A stretch of 34,839 nt of DNA from Acidobacteriota bacterium (GTDB taxonomy: Bacteria; Acidobacteriota; Terriglobia; Acidiferrales; UBA7541), in the NCBI GenBank assembly GCA_003224235.1, contig QHYU01000075.1, positions 1 to 34,839 on the forward strand. The letters are read 5' to 3'. This document shows positions 9,019-20,562 of this stretch, in pieces. The notes beneath the pieces are model-generated. The model ran no database searches, was not told the origin of the DNA, and was given only the letters and a program-made list of their open reading frames with translations. Position numbers and translations under genes: made by a program. Position 1 is the first letter of the stretch. Each line of letters opens with the position of its first letter.

Positions 9019-10023
9019 TCACCTCTTACGATCCGTTCCGAGGCGCAGCTCTTCGTGGATCACCTGCGCCTGGGGATTCAGCTCGATGATAGCGACCATT
9101 CCGCCGCGGCCGAGCCCGGACGCGAACCGCAGATCGCGCAACTCCACGCGGTAGCCGTCCGAGGTCTTCTCCACGCTGGCTTTCGGGAAACGCGCGAATT
9201 GCAGGAATTCCCGCGCGAGGGCACTGTTGCGAGCGGATTCGAGTGCGGGCGACGCCTCGGGCTTGAAATGCGTGCGGGCGAGGTCGGGGTCGAAAGCGCT
9301 GCCTGGCCCTAGCGACACCGGCAGTTCCTCCACCGCGCTGTCCGTTTCCACGATCCCGGACCAGGTGAAAGGCGAAGCGCCGGCCGGGAACGCGCCCACT
9401 GCGAGCGGCGTCTGGCCATTGTAGATACGCGAATTCAGCGCTTCCAGCGCGCGATCGTGCAGCATCCAGCGCGCGCCGACATAGCCAGCCACCAACACCA
9501 GGGCGACAATGGCCCCCCGCTGCGCTCCGCGGGCTTTGGGCCGCGCCCCGATCTCCTCGCTCACCAGACGAAACAAGCCGGGCAACAGCAGCCCAAGCAG
9601 CAGCAAGATCAGGACCCACGGGTCGATGGGAGCGAGCAAGTCCCAGGCATACCATTTGGCGCGGAAAGGCCACAGGAGCATGACGCCATAGCTGTTGCCG
9701 AGGTCGAGCAGCAGATGGCCGGCAGCGCCTGCGCCGCACACCAGTAACGCCCGGACAAACTGGACAGGCGCGGAAGGGTGCTTGCGTCCCAGTGCCCAGA
9801 ATACGCCGGCGGTAGCCAGCGCGATGACCGCCGCGCCGGCCAGCGAATGGGTGACTGCGCGGTGGTCGCGGAGAAATGCGCGCGCCCCGCGGAACACGCT
9901 AAGCCAGTCGAGATCCGCCGCCAAGCCGGAGATGAGCAGCATGGGCGTGGCCAGGCGCGTCATTCTGTTGACACCGGCGCGGCCCAGGGCGAGTGAGGCC
10001 AGCGCATGTGTAACGGGTTCCAT
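9019..10023 (-). CDS. YdjM-like inner-membrane metal-dependent hydrolase
   Basis: A 334-aa protein of the LexA-binding inner-membrane-associated putative hydrolase family (YdjM, formerly DUF457). The signature is complete at the N-terminus: MEPVTHALASLALGRAG, then LAADLDWLSV, then HRAVTHSL, supplying His and Asp residues for a metal site at the membrane face. Four to five transmembrane helices fill residues 25-190. The remaining C-terminal soluble domain (about 195-334) is not recognised. It is 66 bp downstream of the lipid kinase gene on the same strand, so both may act on membrane lipids from one transcript (inference). Confidence 0.82.
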   Translation of the reverse strand: MEPVTHALASLALGRAGVNRMTRLATPMLLISGLAADLDWLSVFRGARAFLRDHRAVTHSLAGAAVIALATAGVFWALGRKHPSAPVQFVRALLVCGAGAAGHLLLDLGNSYGVMLLWPFRAKWYAWDLLAPIDPWVLILLLLGLLLPGLFRLVSEEIGARPKARGAQRGAIVALVLVAGYVGARWMLHDRALEALNSRIYNGQTPLAVGAFPAGASPFTWSGIVETDSAVEELPVSLGPGSAFDPDLARTHFKPEASPALESARNSALAREFLQFARFPKASVEKTSDGYRVELRDLRFASGLGRGGMVAIIELNPQAQVIHEELRLGTDRKR

Positions 10024-10089
10024 TTCTGAGCTGTCAGCCCTCAGCTAGCGGCTTTCGGCGGGCCGATTTCTGCACTCCGCCGCCTGCAT

Positions 10090-11055
10090 TCAGGGCACGG
10101 CCGCCAGTTGGCTATTCCGTTCTAGTTGACGGCTGACTGGTTCTGGCACAGCCAGCGTCAGCGCATCTAGCACGATGCGGAATTCTATCGGCAAGCGTCC
10201 CACTAGCTCGCCATCCACCTGCGCATAGACCGGCTCATGGCTCAGAGGCTCGCAGCGCAACCACGCGCATTTTATGAACTGGACATCGCGCATCCGCCGC
10301 AACTGCCCCAGCCAGGCAGCAGGAAGGTAACTCAGGTAGCGAGCCGGGCTGCGGGTGGTGTACGCGGCAAGTTCGAATTCATCTTTGAACAGATCAGCCT
10401 CAGTGGTGAGGCGGAACGGCCCGCCGTAGTGCTTCGTGCGCCCGACAACCACCAGCGTGGCTTGCGTCTCGAATCCGGCAGTGCTGAGCCGAAACCTGGG
10501 AAAGGTGTAACGGAAAAGCTGCCGGAACCCTTCGACCCAGTAAGCCATGATTCCCATGCGCCGCTTGAGTTCCGGGTCGAGCGAATGGACCATCACGCCG
10601 TCAGCTCCGGCGCCCGCCACGCACATGAAATAGCGGCGCGCTTCGGGCGAATCGAGCGGCACGGCCAACCCCAGCGCGATGCGCCGCGGTGTGCTCCCGC
10701 CAACCAACCCGGCGGCCCGGGAGATGTCCCATGGGATGCCCAGCTCTTTGGCGAGCACGTTGGCGGTTCCCGCAGGCAGTACTGCCAGCGGAACCTGGCT
10801 ACCGGCCAAGCCGTTGACGACCTCATTCACGGTGCCATCGCCTCCGCAGACCATGACGAGTTGGCGCCCCTGCTCGACGGCACGCCGCGCCAGCGCGGTG
10901 GCCTCGCCGCGCGCCGTGGTGGCTTGCAGTTCCGCTTGGATGCCGGCACGCGCCAGGATGCGGCGCGCCGCATCGAGCTGCCTGGCGCGCGGCCCTCGAC
11001 CGCTCCCGGCAAGCGGGTTATGGATCATGACTGCGTTTTGGACTCCAATCAGCAT
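10090..11055 (-). CDS. Diacylglycerol kinase-family lipid kinase (YegS/BmrU-like)
   Basis: Predicted ATP-dependent lipid kinase of the DAGK catalytic-domain family, about 321 aa. Motifs are the N-terminal IHNPLAGSGRG phosphate loop, GGDGTVNEVVNGL, the PAGTANVLAKELG loop, and a C-terminal beta-sandwich domain ending in a QVDGEL segment. The open frame reaches 11211, but the ATG at 11055 puts the family's first strand at the N-terminus and avoids overlap with the ligA promoter and start. ATGs at 11112 and 11130 are alternatives; none has a strong ribosome site. Divergent from ligA, and probably co-transcribed with the YdjM-like gene. Confidence 0.85.
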   Translation of the reverse strand: MLIGVQNAVMIHNPLAGSGRGPRARQLDAARRILARAGIQAELQATTARGEATALARRAVEQGRQLVMVCGGDGTVNEVVNGLAGSQVPLAVLPAGTANVLAKELGIPWDISRAAGLVGGSTPRRIALGLAVPLDSPEARRYFMCVAGAGADGVMVHSLDPELKRRMGIMAYWVEGFRQLFRYTFPRFRLSTAGFETQATLVVVGRTKHYGGPFRLTTEADLFKDEFELAAYTTRSPARYLSYLPAAWLGQLRRMRDVQFIKCAWLRCEPLSHEPVYAQVDGELVGRLPIEFRIVLDALTLAVPEPVSRQLERNSQLAAVP

Positions 11056-11114
11056 CCTAATTTTGGGCTCTGTGGTGCTGGTGGCCCAGCGCCGCTCCGC
11101 CGAGGATCGCATTG

Positions 11115-13183
<2,069 letters not shown>

Positions 13184-13221
13184 GACCTCGTCCACCCCGG
13201 CGTTGGCGCTAGCCGCTCGAA

Positions 13222-15576
13222 CTATTGCGGTAGGCCGAGGCGCCGCGCCAGGTCGGCGAAGCGCGGGTCGGCTCGCAGGGGGTCGAACGCGGGATCAACG
13301 TTGAGGAGGTTAAGCCCTCCATCCCGCTCCTCGTACGCCTTCTCCAGTGCCGTGAATGCTTGCTCTTTGTCTCCCAGCCGCGCATAAACCCCTGCCAGAT
13401 CGCTGGCTGGCAAGTAAGGTTGCCTGAATTCCTGCGTCATCCACGCAAGCTGTTTCTGCCAGTAGCCCTTCGCCCCGGAGGCGGAGTAGCCTTGGCGGAG
13501 CGCCGCCGCGTCGCTCGAGTGGCCTCGAATGTTGGGCATCATCCTGGGCGTCGCGGCGATTGCCTCTTGGTACTTCCCCTCTTGCTCGTAAATGCCAATC
13601 AGGCGGAAAGTAGCCGCTATAAAGTTTGGATCCATCTCGAGCGTTTTCCGATACTGTTCCATTGCCTGGTCGTACTGGCGCGCGTAATAGTAAGCCATCC
13701 CCAGGTTCGCGCTGATGATGGGCGAGAGCGGATCGAGCTCCTGCGCTCTTTTCATTTCGGCAATTGCTTCGTCCAGCCTGCCCATGGGAGCCAGGTAGCG
13801 GAGGGCATACCAGTGATGCGCACTTGCATAGCGCGGGTTCAGTTGTAAAGCGCGCCTGAACTCTCGTTCCGCAGCCGGCCAGTCGAGATCGTAGGCAGCA
13901 AGGACACCGGCCAACGTCGTGTGCGCCTCAGCCAGGGTGTCGTCAAGTTCGAGAGCCTTCAGCGCCGCTGCCTTGGCTCTGGGGAGGGTTTCCCGCGGGG
14001 GAAGCACCCCGAACCCGCTCATCACGCTGTAGCTGTCGGCCAAACCAGCGTAGGCCGATGCGTAGCCCGGGTCCCTGTCGATGGCCTCCTGGAAATACTG
14101 GATGCACTTTTTGAAGCCTTCCGGGGAACGCTTGTTCCACTCGTAGCGGCCTTTGAGATAGAGCTGATAGGCCTCGGCGTTTACGGTGTGCCGCTTCGTC
14201 ATGCGGGTCATTTCCTCGCCGCTCAACCGCTGGCGCAGCTTCTCGGAGATTTCCTGAGCAATCTCATCCTGCATCGCAAAGATATGCGCGAGCTTGCGGT
14301 TGAAGTGCTCGCCCCAGAGCTGCCGGTCATCCTGCGCGTCCACCAGGTCCACGGTGATGGAGAGGCTGTCGCCGCGTTGCACTACGCGGCCGGTGACCAC
14401 CGCGTGCACCGCCAACTCGCTCGCCACTTTTTTGGGGTCAATCTCCCGGCCCTTGTATCGAAAAGCGGAGCTGCGAGAAGTCACCCGGAGATTCGGGATC
14501 CGGGAAAGGCTGTTGATCAGGCCTTCGGTGAGGCCGTCGCTCAAGTAGTCGTTGTTTGGGTCGGCGCTTGCGTTCACGAAAGGCAGCACGGCCACCGAAT
14601 CAATGATCTCACCGTGCCCCCGGGACCAGGTGAGCCACGCCCCAATGGCCAGCAGCGCCGCCAGCGCCACTCCGCCTAGCGCCAGCGCCGCCTTGCCCCG
14701 CCACCGCGGCCGAACTGATTCGCCGGCTACGTCGCCGCCCACGGCCGCTAGCCGCGCGGACTCCGTATCGCGTTTCAACCGCTTCAAATCGGCGCGCAAC
14801 TCGGCGGCGCTCTGGTAGCGCATGGCGCGGTCCTTTTCGAGCGCCTTGGCAATGATGCGTTCGAGTTCCGGTGGCAGCTCCGGATTCAGCCGCAGCACTG
14901 GGGTGGGCGCGCGGTGCAGGATCGCCGCGAAGATCACCGCAGAAGTGTTTCCCGAAAACGCCATACGCCCCGTGGCCATCTCGTAGAGCACCGCGCCGAA
15001 GCTGAATAGGTCGGTGCGCGCGTCGAGTTCTTCTCCCCGTGCCTGCTCGGGCGACATGTAGGCAACCGTTCCCAGAGCCGTGCCGGGGCTGGTCAGATTC
15101 CCTTCGGTAGTGAGCCCGGACGAGCGAAACGCGCCGTACGCTGCGCTCGCCGGGCGGCGTTCGGGAGCTAGCTTGGCGAGGCCGAAATCCAGCACCTTGG
15201 CCTGGCCGCGCTCGGTGACGAAAATGTTCGCCGGTTTGATGTCCCGGTGGACGATGCCCTTGGAGTGCGCGGCATCGAGCGCGTCGGCAATCTGAATGCC
15301 CAGTTCGAGTAATTGCTGTGTCTCGAGCGGTCTCCCATCGATGAGGTGCTTCAGCGTGTGACCTTCGAGCAGCTCCATCACGATGAAGTGCCGGCCCTCG
15401 TATTCGTCAATGTCGTGGATGGTACAGATATGCGGGTGATTCAGCGCGGAGGCGGCGCGGGCTTCGCGCTGGAAGCGTTCGAGGGCCGCCGGGTCGGAGG
15501 ATGGCTCCTCGGGCAGGAATTTCAGCGCCACGTGCCGGCCAAGCTTGGTGTCCTCGGCCATGTACACGACTCCCAT
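13222..15576 (-). CDS. Ser/Thr protein kinase with TM, TolB-like and TPR domains (5' frameshifted)
   Basis: Membrane-anchored Hanks-type kinase of the kind expanded in Acidobacteria. The kinase domain shows catalytic Lys19 (VALKF), HRDIKPAN (110-117), DFG (130-132) and an activation-loop-to-APE-like [11 protein letters not shown] helix follows near 293-313. Then comes a TolB/FlgO-like domain ([20 protein letters not shown]), and the C-terminal half is tetratricopeptide repeats for partner binding. The open frame starts at MGVVY, in the middle of the glycine-rich ATP loop. The missing first strand is encoded just upstream in the same frame, but its initiator ATG is in another frame (see 15577-15631). 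ATP binding may be impaired unless the shift is a sequencing error or corrected in translation. Confidence 0.9.
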   Translation of the reverse strand: MGVVYMAEDTKLGRHVALKFLPEEPSSDPAALERFQREARAASALNHPHICTIHDIDEYEGRHFIVMELLEGHTLKHLIDGRPLETQQLLELGIQIADALDAAHSKGIVHRDIKPANIFVTERGQAKVLDFGLAKLAPERRPASAAYGAFRSSGLTTEGNLTSPGTALGTVAYMSPEQARGEELDARTDLFSFGAVLYEMATGRMAFSGNTSAVIFAAILHRAPTPVLRLNPELPPELERIIAKALEKDRAMRYQSAAELRADLKRLKRDTESARLAAVGGDVAGESVRPRWRGKAALALGGVALAALLAIGAWLTWSRGHGEIIDSVAVLPFVNASADPNNDYLSDGLTEGLINSLSRIPNLRVTSRSSAFRYKGREIDPKKVASELAVHAVVTGRVVQRGDSLSITVDLVDAQDDRQLWGEHFNRKLAHIFAMQDEIAQEISEKLRQRLSGEEMTRMTKRHTVNAEAYQLYLKGRYEWNKRSPEGFKKCIQYFQEAIDRDPGYASAYAGLADSYSVMSGFGVLPPRETLPRAKAAALKALELDDTLAEAHTTLAGVLAAYDLDWPAAEREFRRALQLNPRYASAHHWYALRYLAPMGRLDEAIAEMKRAQELDPLSPIISANLGMAYYYARQYDQAMEQYRKTLEMDPNFIAATFRLIGIYEQEGKYQEAIAATPRMMPNIRGHSSDAAALRQGYSASGAKGYWQKQLAWMTQEFRQPYLPASDLAGVYARLGDKEQAFTALEKAYEERDGGLNLLNVDPAFDPLRADPRFADLARRLGLPQ

Positions 15577-15631
15577 GCCGCCGCCACCCAGTTCTTCGAG
15601 AATTCGGTAGTGCGATGGTCTGCCCGATCAT
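15577..15631 (-). pseudogene. Frameshifted N-terminal segment of the Ser/Thr kinase
   Basis: From the ATG at 15631 the sequence encodes MIGQTIA. The strand [12 protein letters not shown] leading into MGVVY is encoded next, but in the downstream frame; in that frame a TGA occurs above it with no ATG, GTG or TTG between. Joining the two at 15610-15613 requires two added bases (GCAC to GCACAC) or one removed. The joined product [19 protein letters not shown] is the normal start of this kinase type, so this is a real 2-nt loss, a slippage error or an assembly error. Confidence 0.8.
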
Positions 15632-15705
15632 GGAGGGTGAATCCGCCCTTCGGCGGGCTCGGCATCGCTGCTTGCGCGGAGCGCAGCGGAGGGCGCTGCG
15701 CAGGC

Positions 15706-15734
15706 ATCTTAGGCTCCGCCCCGGGGCAAGTCAA
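15706..15734 (-). promoter_or_regulatory. Putative promoter of the Ser/Thr kinase gene
   Basis: On the minus strand TTGACT (15734-15729) and TAAGAT (15711-15706) have a 17-bp spacer. The expected start near 15699 gives a leader of about 68 nt to the ATG at 15631, which supports that ATG as the original start. Confidence 0.55.
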
Positions 15735-15799
15735 ACCGGTGATGATCTGACCTTGGCGGGTCGGGACTCGTTCACACTACTTCATCACCAAGTCGCGCG

Positions 15800-15828
15800 T
15801 TGAGGGAGGGCGGCGCGCCGCGTATAAT
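15800..15828 (+). promoter_or_regulatory. Promoter of the RNase P RNA gene
   Basis: TTGAGG (15800-15805), a 17-bp spacer and a perfect TATAAT (15823-15828). The predicted first base, 7 nt after the -10, is the G that opens the P1 helix at 15835, an excellent fit to a strong housekeeping promoter. Confidence 0.8.
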
Positions 15829-15834
15829 GGAACT

Positions 15835-16374
15835 GGCGGGCAGGTCGGGTGATCGCTGGGCCGGCATCTCACGATGCTCGGCCTGGAGGAAAGTCCGGAC
15901 ACCGCGGTCCGACGTCTAACGAGGTTGGACTGAAGGGCAACGCGCCTGGTAACGCCAGGGGGTCGGGTCTGCGAGGACTCGGCCACGGACAGTGCCACAG
16001 AAAATAAACCGCCGGCGCAGCTTGCGGTAAGCGCAAGCGAACCGCGAAAGCCTCGATGACAAGCTGGAGGAAAACCTTCGGCTCGTCTTTCACAGGCAGG
16101 CTGTGCAGGGCAAGGGTGAAACGGTGGGGTAAGAGCCCACCGCTCGGGCGGCAACGCTTGAGGCACGGCAAACCCCGCGTGGTGCAAGGCCAAATAGGAG
16201 GGGAGGGCTGGCCCGGCCCGTTATAACCCTCGGGTAGGCCGCTTGAGTTCCGAAGCGATTCGGGACCCAGAGGAATGATCACCCCGGTGCGTAGGCCGCA
16301 CGCGGTTCGGCGCCGAAAGGTGGCGGACCAATGGACACGCGCCGGACAGAATCCGGCTTACAGACCTGCCCGCC
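15835..16374 (+). ncRNA. rnpB: RNase P RNA (bacterial type A)
   Basis: Catalytic RNA of ribonuclease P, which trims 5' leaders from pre-tRNA. The ends GGCGGGCAGGTC (15835-15846) and GACCTGCCCGCC (16363-16374) form a perfect 12-bp P1 helix. Conserved blocks appear in order: GAGGAAAGTCC (15886-15896), CCACAGAAAATAAACCGCC (15995-16013), AGGGTGAAACGGTGGGG (from about 16112), GGCAAACCCC and GCAAGGCCAAATAGGAGGGG, GGGTAGGCCGCTTGAG, and ACAGAATCCGGCTTACAGACC near the 3' end. At 540 nt it is longer than typical (350-420 nt) because of extra sequence in the P12 region and before the last conserved block. Open frames here are shadows. Confidence 0.97.
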
Positions 16375-16451
16375 GCTAACTCGTATATTTTCCAAGTGTC
16401 ATCTCAGAAATCGGGCCAGCGTTCCGTGGGAACCTGTGGGGAGCGGTACTC

Positions 16452-19400
16452 CTATCGCTCAGCCCGCTCCAGTGTGTCGTATAGGGCTTGGGCCGGGCGC
16501 ACTTGCCCACTCTCATCCGCCACCGTGACCGCCAGAATGCGGATTTTGTCGTTATCCGGCAGTGCGAGTGTCTTGGCATTCCCCGGCACATCGAAGGAAT
16601 AGGCAAACAGGTAGGAATAGGCATAAGGCTCATTAGCGCCGTCAGCGGTGTGGCGATGCGAAGCAAACCACGCCACAGGCGAGCGCTTGATAAAGCCCGG
16701 CGTCAGGCCCTTATACTCCAACACAATCTGGGTCCTCGGCGGTTGCTGCTGGGTCCCGGCGGCACCTCCGGCCGGGGCGCTTGGCGGCGTCACCGGCACT
16801 TCCACTCTATTCCACAAGCGGTTGTCCCACTGCCCGATATAGCCGCCCCAGTCCTGGATCGCGAGTTCGACAGGATTACTGCCAATGCGGAAAGTGGCCT
16901 TCTGGTCGCCCTCCGCCGACGCCGCCAGCACGTACAGGCGGTTGAACTTGCCAGCCGGCAGCGAAATCGTCTGGCCACGGGATGCCACGGCATTGGGTTT
17001 CCCGCTCCCGGCAGGGGCAAGGCTGAAGCGAATGCCGGCATAGGCAATCTCGCTGGGCAGCATCTCCGCCGGCAGGCTGCGGCCAGCGGCATCGAACCCG
17101 CCGGCCGATTTCGTACCATTTACGCTGGCGACAGATAGATCGTAGGGCAACGTGACCGGCCGCGACTGCGGCGCAGCCACCTTCGCGGGCGCTGGGGCGA
17201 GCTTCACCGCAAAGGTGCGGAGCTGATACGGCCCCAAAGAGGTCACCAGTGCGCCCTTTGTCACGGTGGCTGCGCCCAGGGGCATCTCCTGGCCGTTGAC
17301 CTCGCGCGCGGCGGCAACCGGGGCGGCAAACGTGACGCGAACGTTCTGTGCCGGCTTGCCGTCGATTTCGACGAGGCGGACGATCACCTCATCGCTCTCC
17401 TCGGCTTTCTTCAGAGCCAGAACGCGCACTCGGCCGTTGTTGAGATTCAGCAATGAAAAGCTCTTGCCAAGGGCCCCCTGGTGCTTTGGACTCTCGAAGG
17501 CAAAGAGGGGCTGATTAAGGCGGTACGCCTGCCAGTCGGTCTGTTCCCGGCGCCAGTCGCCGGCATGGCCGGCCAGGCCGTACACGAATTCATGGTGGCC
17601 CCAATCCTGCGTGGTCTGGTCGCTGTACTCCTTTCCGTTACCTTCACCGAGGCCGGGAGTGTAGAGAAGGGTCAGGCGCAGGGTGCTGTCGTCCGGCTTA
17701 TCCGAGCCGTACTTGCAGTCCGAAAGCACAGTCACGCCGTAAGCCCCACTTCTGTCGGTGAGATCGAACCACTGGTGCGAAGGAACTTCGTACTTCTTGG
17801 GGTCGTTGTTGCCCCGCTGAATGGTGCCGACATCCCAATTGTAGGTCGCCTCAGGATTCGAAGCGGTCAGGGGGAAGGTAGCCTTGAGGGCGGTCTCGCC
17901 GGTCTTCCAGTCGATGACATTGCCGAATTCGACGCGATTGCCGGCACTACCGGCGGAGAGACGGATCGTCTGGACGAACCGGGAGGCTTCGGATTCGCGT
18001 TCGATCTCGAGGGACACGCGAACCGGACCGTTTTCGGTGATGCGTACCTTGGCCGGCCCTTGGACGAAGGCGCGCGGCGGCTTCTGCTGGTCTGTCCAGT
18101 CCATGTTCCAGGCGGGCCAATCCCTGGGCTTTTCAGTCTGAAACGCCAGACGAGCTGGGGCGGAAAGGAGTTCGCGGTTGATGGTCTTGTCGAAGATGCT
18201 GGCCACGTCGCCGTTCTGGTCCACCTTGATGCGGTAGCGGGCGTTTTCCAGCGACGACTCGGTGATTTTCAGCGTGGAAGCGGAAGGGGAAGCGGAAGAC
18301 TCGCCCGCCTGAACGTCGTAAACAGCGAAGCCAACGGAAGGCGCCGTAGCCAGGAACAGGACCTTCGCGGCTGCGTTGCTCCCGCTCCCGCGGGCCAACT
18401 GCGCGGGCACTTCCTTGCCGTCCGGTCCGAAGACGCGAACGGCCTTCGGCACGCTATCGGGGAAGGAGACAGTGGCTTCCACCACGTCTTCGCGCTGAAC
18501 GTTCAAGGGGTTGTAAACTATGATGGCCGTGCCCTTGGCCTGGGTGTTCAGCCCGGACGCAATCGCCTCTGTGGCGCTGGTCAGCACGCCCGCGAACTGG
18601 TTCATCGCTAGCACGTCGTCGTTCCAGGAATACTCGTACGACTTCGGGGTGGCGGTTCCGGCCATAATGTCGTGGAAGTGGCCGCCCATCACCAGTGTCC
18701 AGGCGTTATTCAGCCGCTGCCGGGGATAAGGCCTGCCACCCAACCATTCGGCGGCAACAGAAGCCCGCTCAGCAGCATCGGCGAGCAATTCGTTCTGACG
18801 GTTCCACCTCTTGTGGTAGGTCTCCGATGTAAGGGAGCCGGCCGAGTGCTCGATCAGCAGGAGATCGCCCTTGTAGCGCGGCAGGCGGGCGGCCTGCTCG
18901 GGTTTGATGTTGAGGAACATCTGCTCGGCGTTGGAGGAGATGACATTCAGCGGACCGTCGCCCACCCTGACCTCCGGACCGCTGGCCGCGGAAATTCGTT
19001 GTTGATATTGAACATATTCCTCGCCCGGATTCCGTGGTGGCGGCAAGACCGCAGTGCCCTTCGTGACAATCGCTTCCACCAATTTCACCGAAGGTTCCCG
19101 GGGTGAACCGCCGGTGTCGCCGGTGCCGTAGTAATGATAGTCAGCGAACAGGCCGCTCACCTTCCCGTCCAATTGGATTCGTTTGGGCCAATCCACATAG
19201 CCTCTGCCCGCCGGCGGTGGTGGAGGATTGCTTTTGCTCAGGTCAGAGATGATATCGCCGTCATAACTGCCAGGGTTAAACGCCGCGATCACGCTTCGGC
19301 CATCAGGACCTTCCCAAATGCCAACGTTGAACGGGATGCCGACCGGCGTGTCTTCCGGCGAGCCGGGGCCGCCGACGGAGGCTGCCGAGTGCCATGTCAG

Positions 19401-20030
19401 TTTCTGCGTGGAAAAACCCTTGATTCCGGCATGAGCCATGAGGCTGGGCAACGACGCGGGGAAACCGAAGCAGTCCGGCAGCATGTATTCGGCACTGGCC
19501 TTGCCGAACTCGCGCCGGAAAAACTGGTTGCCGTAAAGGAACTCCCGGATAATGGACTCGGCGGAAGGCGAATTGACGTCGCCTTCTTCCATGGACGAAC
19601 CAGCTGGGAACCAGTGCCCGGCTGCCACGTACTTTTTGACCTTCTGATAATCGGCGGGGAAATACTCCTTCATCATGCGGTAGCGGTTGGCGCCGCTGAA
19701 GTTGAAGATATAGTGCGGGTACTTCTCAAAGAGATCGAAGTTCAGCCGCATGGTCTTCAGAATGTACTCATTGATGGTGGTTGGATATTCCCAGCGCCAC
19801 TGCGTATCCAGGTGCGCGTAGCCGACCACGTACAGCGTCGGCTGCTTGGTTAGATCCGGGCCCGCCGACTCCTTGGGGCGCGCCGCATTAGACTCTGAGG
19901 CATTGGACTGTGTCGCATTGGAGTGGGCCGCAGCCACACCTTGGGATTGCGCGGCGGCTGCAATCGGCAAGAAAAGGGAAGCAATGATCAGGCCGGTGAG
20001 CACGCGGACAGTTTTGCGGTGGCTTGGCAT
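16452..20030 (-). CDS. Secreted glycoside hydrolase family 38 alpha-mannosidase
   Basis: Large exported enzyme expected to remove alpha-mannose from glycans. A signal peptide covers residues 1 to about 27, followed by an Asn/Ser/Ala-rich linker (about 30-60). The GH38 catalytic domain opens with VVGYAHLDTQWRWEY, whose H-x-D contributes the zinc site. The nucleophile Asp is probably in MLPDCFGFPASLP (about 185-197), and further metal-site residues lie in the GGHFHDIMAGT block. The middle and C-terminal beta-sandwich domains of the family follow, then about 250 residues rich in beta strands ending in VEVPVTPP and a Pro/Gly/Gln-rich linker. At 1192 aa it is longer than most bacterial GH38 (850-1050). 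It converges with rnpB, 77 bp away. Confidence 0.92.
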   Translation of the reverse strand: MPSHRKTVRVLTGLIIASLFLPIAAAAQSQGVAAAHSNATQSNASESNAARPKESAGPDLTKQPTLYVVGYAHLDTQWRWEYPTTINEYILKTMRLNFDLFEKYPHYIFNFSGANRYRMMKEYFPADYQKVKKYVAAGHWFPAGSSMEEGDVNSPSAESIIREFLYGNQFFRREFGKASAEYMLPDCFGFPASLPSLMAHAGIKGFSTQKLTWHSAASVGGPGSPEDTPVGIPFNVGIWEGPDGRSVIAAFNPGSYDGDIISDLSKSNPPPPPAGRGYVDWPKRIQLDGKVSGLFADYHYYGTGDTGGSPREPSVKLVEAIVTKGTAVLPPPRNPGEEYVQYQQRISAASGPEVRVGDGPLNVISSNAEQMFLNIKPEQAARLPRYKGDLLLIEHSAGSLTSETYHKRWNRQNELLADAAERASVAAEWLGGRPYPRQRLNNAWTLVMGGHFHDIMAGTATPKSYEYSWNDDVLAMNQFAGVLTSATEAIASGLNTQAKGTAIIVYNPLNVQREDVVEATVSFPDSVPKAVRVFGPDGKEVPAQLARGSGSNAAAKVLFLATAPSVGFAVYDVQAGESSASPSASTLKITESSLENARYRIKVDQNGDVASIFDKTINRELLSAPARLAFQTEKPRDWPAWNMDWTDQQKPPRAFVQGPAKVRITENGPVRVSLEIERESEASRFVQTIRLSAGSAGNRVEFGNVIDWKTGETALKATFPLTASNPEATYNWDVGTIQRGNNDPKKYEVPSHQWFDLTDRSGAYGVTVLSDCKYGSDKPDDSTLRLTLLYTPGLGEGNGKEYSDQTTQDWGHHEFVYGLAGHAGDWRREQTDWQAYRLNQPLFAFESPKHQGALGKSFSLLNLNNGRVRVLALKKAEESDEVIVRLVEIDGKPAQNVRVTFAAPVAAAREVNGQEMPLGAATVTKGALVTSLGPYQLRTFAVKLAPAPAKVAAPQSRPVTLPYDLSVASVNGTKSAGGFDAAGRSLPAEMLPSEIAYAGIRFSLAPAGSGKPNAVASRGQTISLPAGKFNRLYVLAASAEGDQKATFRIGSNPVELAIQDWGGYIGQWDNRLWNRVEVPVTPPSAPAGGAAGTQQQPPRTQIVLEYKGLTPGFIKRSPVAWFASHRHTADGANEPYAYSYLFAYSFDVPGNAKTLALPDNDKIRILAVTVADESGQVRPAQALYDTLERAER

Positions 20031-20562
20031 AATCTTTAATCAACTCCCTGCGAGGGCATTTTAATCTGCCCGGCGACGTTCAAATGTGCCCGCAATTTAG
20101 CCAAGAGGCGGTATCGAAAGCAAGCGCAAGTTTGCCGAGCTCTGCGCCATCGCTGCCGGCGCGAGCGATCTCTTCCAACCCTGCGCCGGTTTCCATGATG
20201 CGCCGCGTGCGTTCCCCGTTGCACGATTGGAATAGGCGTGCGCGAAGGCCCCTGCCCAGGCAGCAGAAAAAACCGTATCTTACAAAGCAGGCCACGAAGC
20301 GACCGCAACGATGAAGGTCAGAATAGGCCGCCGCCGCAGCGAACGCCTAGCTCTGCGCGTGCCCGTGGTCGTTTATCGGAGGGTCGAGGGATAGAGGCGC
20401 CCTTCACGGGAGAACGCACATGCTTTCTCTGAGGGCCAACCGGGGGATGCTTGCTGGCCAGTGTCCTTCCCACCGGTTGATCACAAATCATCGCCCAAGT
20501 AGGCGGAAGTGCTTCACCCTGGAGCGACGGCCTGCAGGCGGCTGAAACGCAAAGGAGCAGCA
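20031..20562. other. Intergenic region without a recognised gene
   Basis: About 530 bp between the divergent mannosidase and GmrSD-like genes. Short open frames exist on both strands (up to about 90 codons) but none has a known domain or ribosome site. The minus-strand frame ending near 20080 (IMETGAGLEEIARAG...) has a protein-like composition and could be a gene remnant. Promoters for both flanking genes must lie here; no convincing hexamer pair was found. Confidence 0.5.

Noticed and set aside
15777-16282. Minus-strand open frames of about 137 codons
   Set aside because: They lie antisense to the RNase P RNA and have no protein features.
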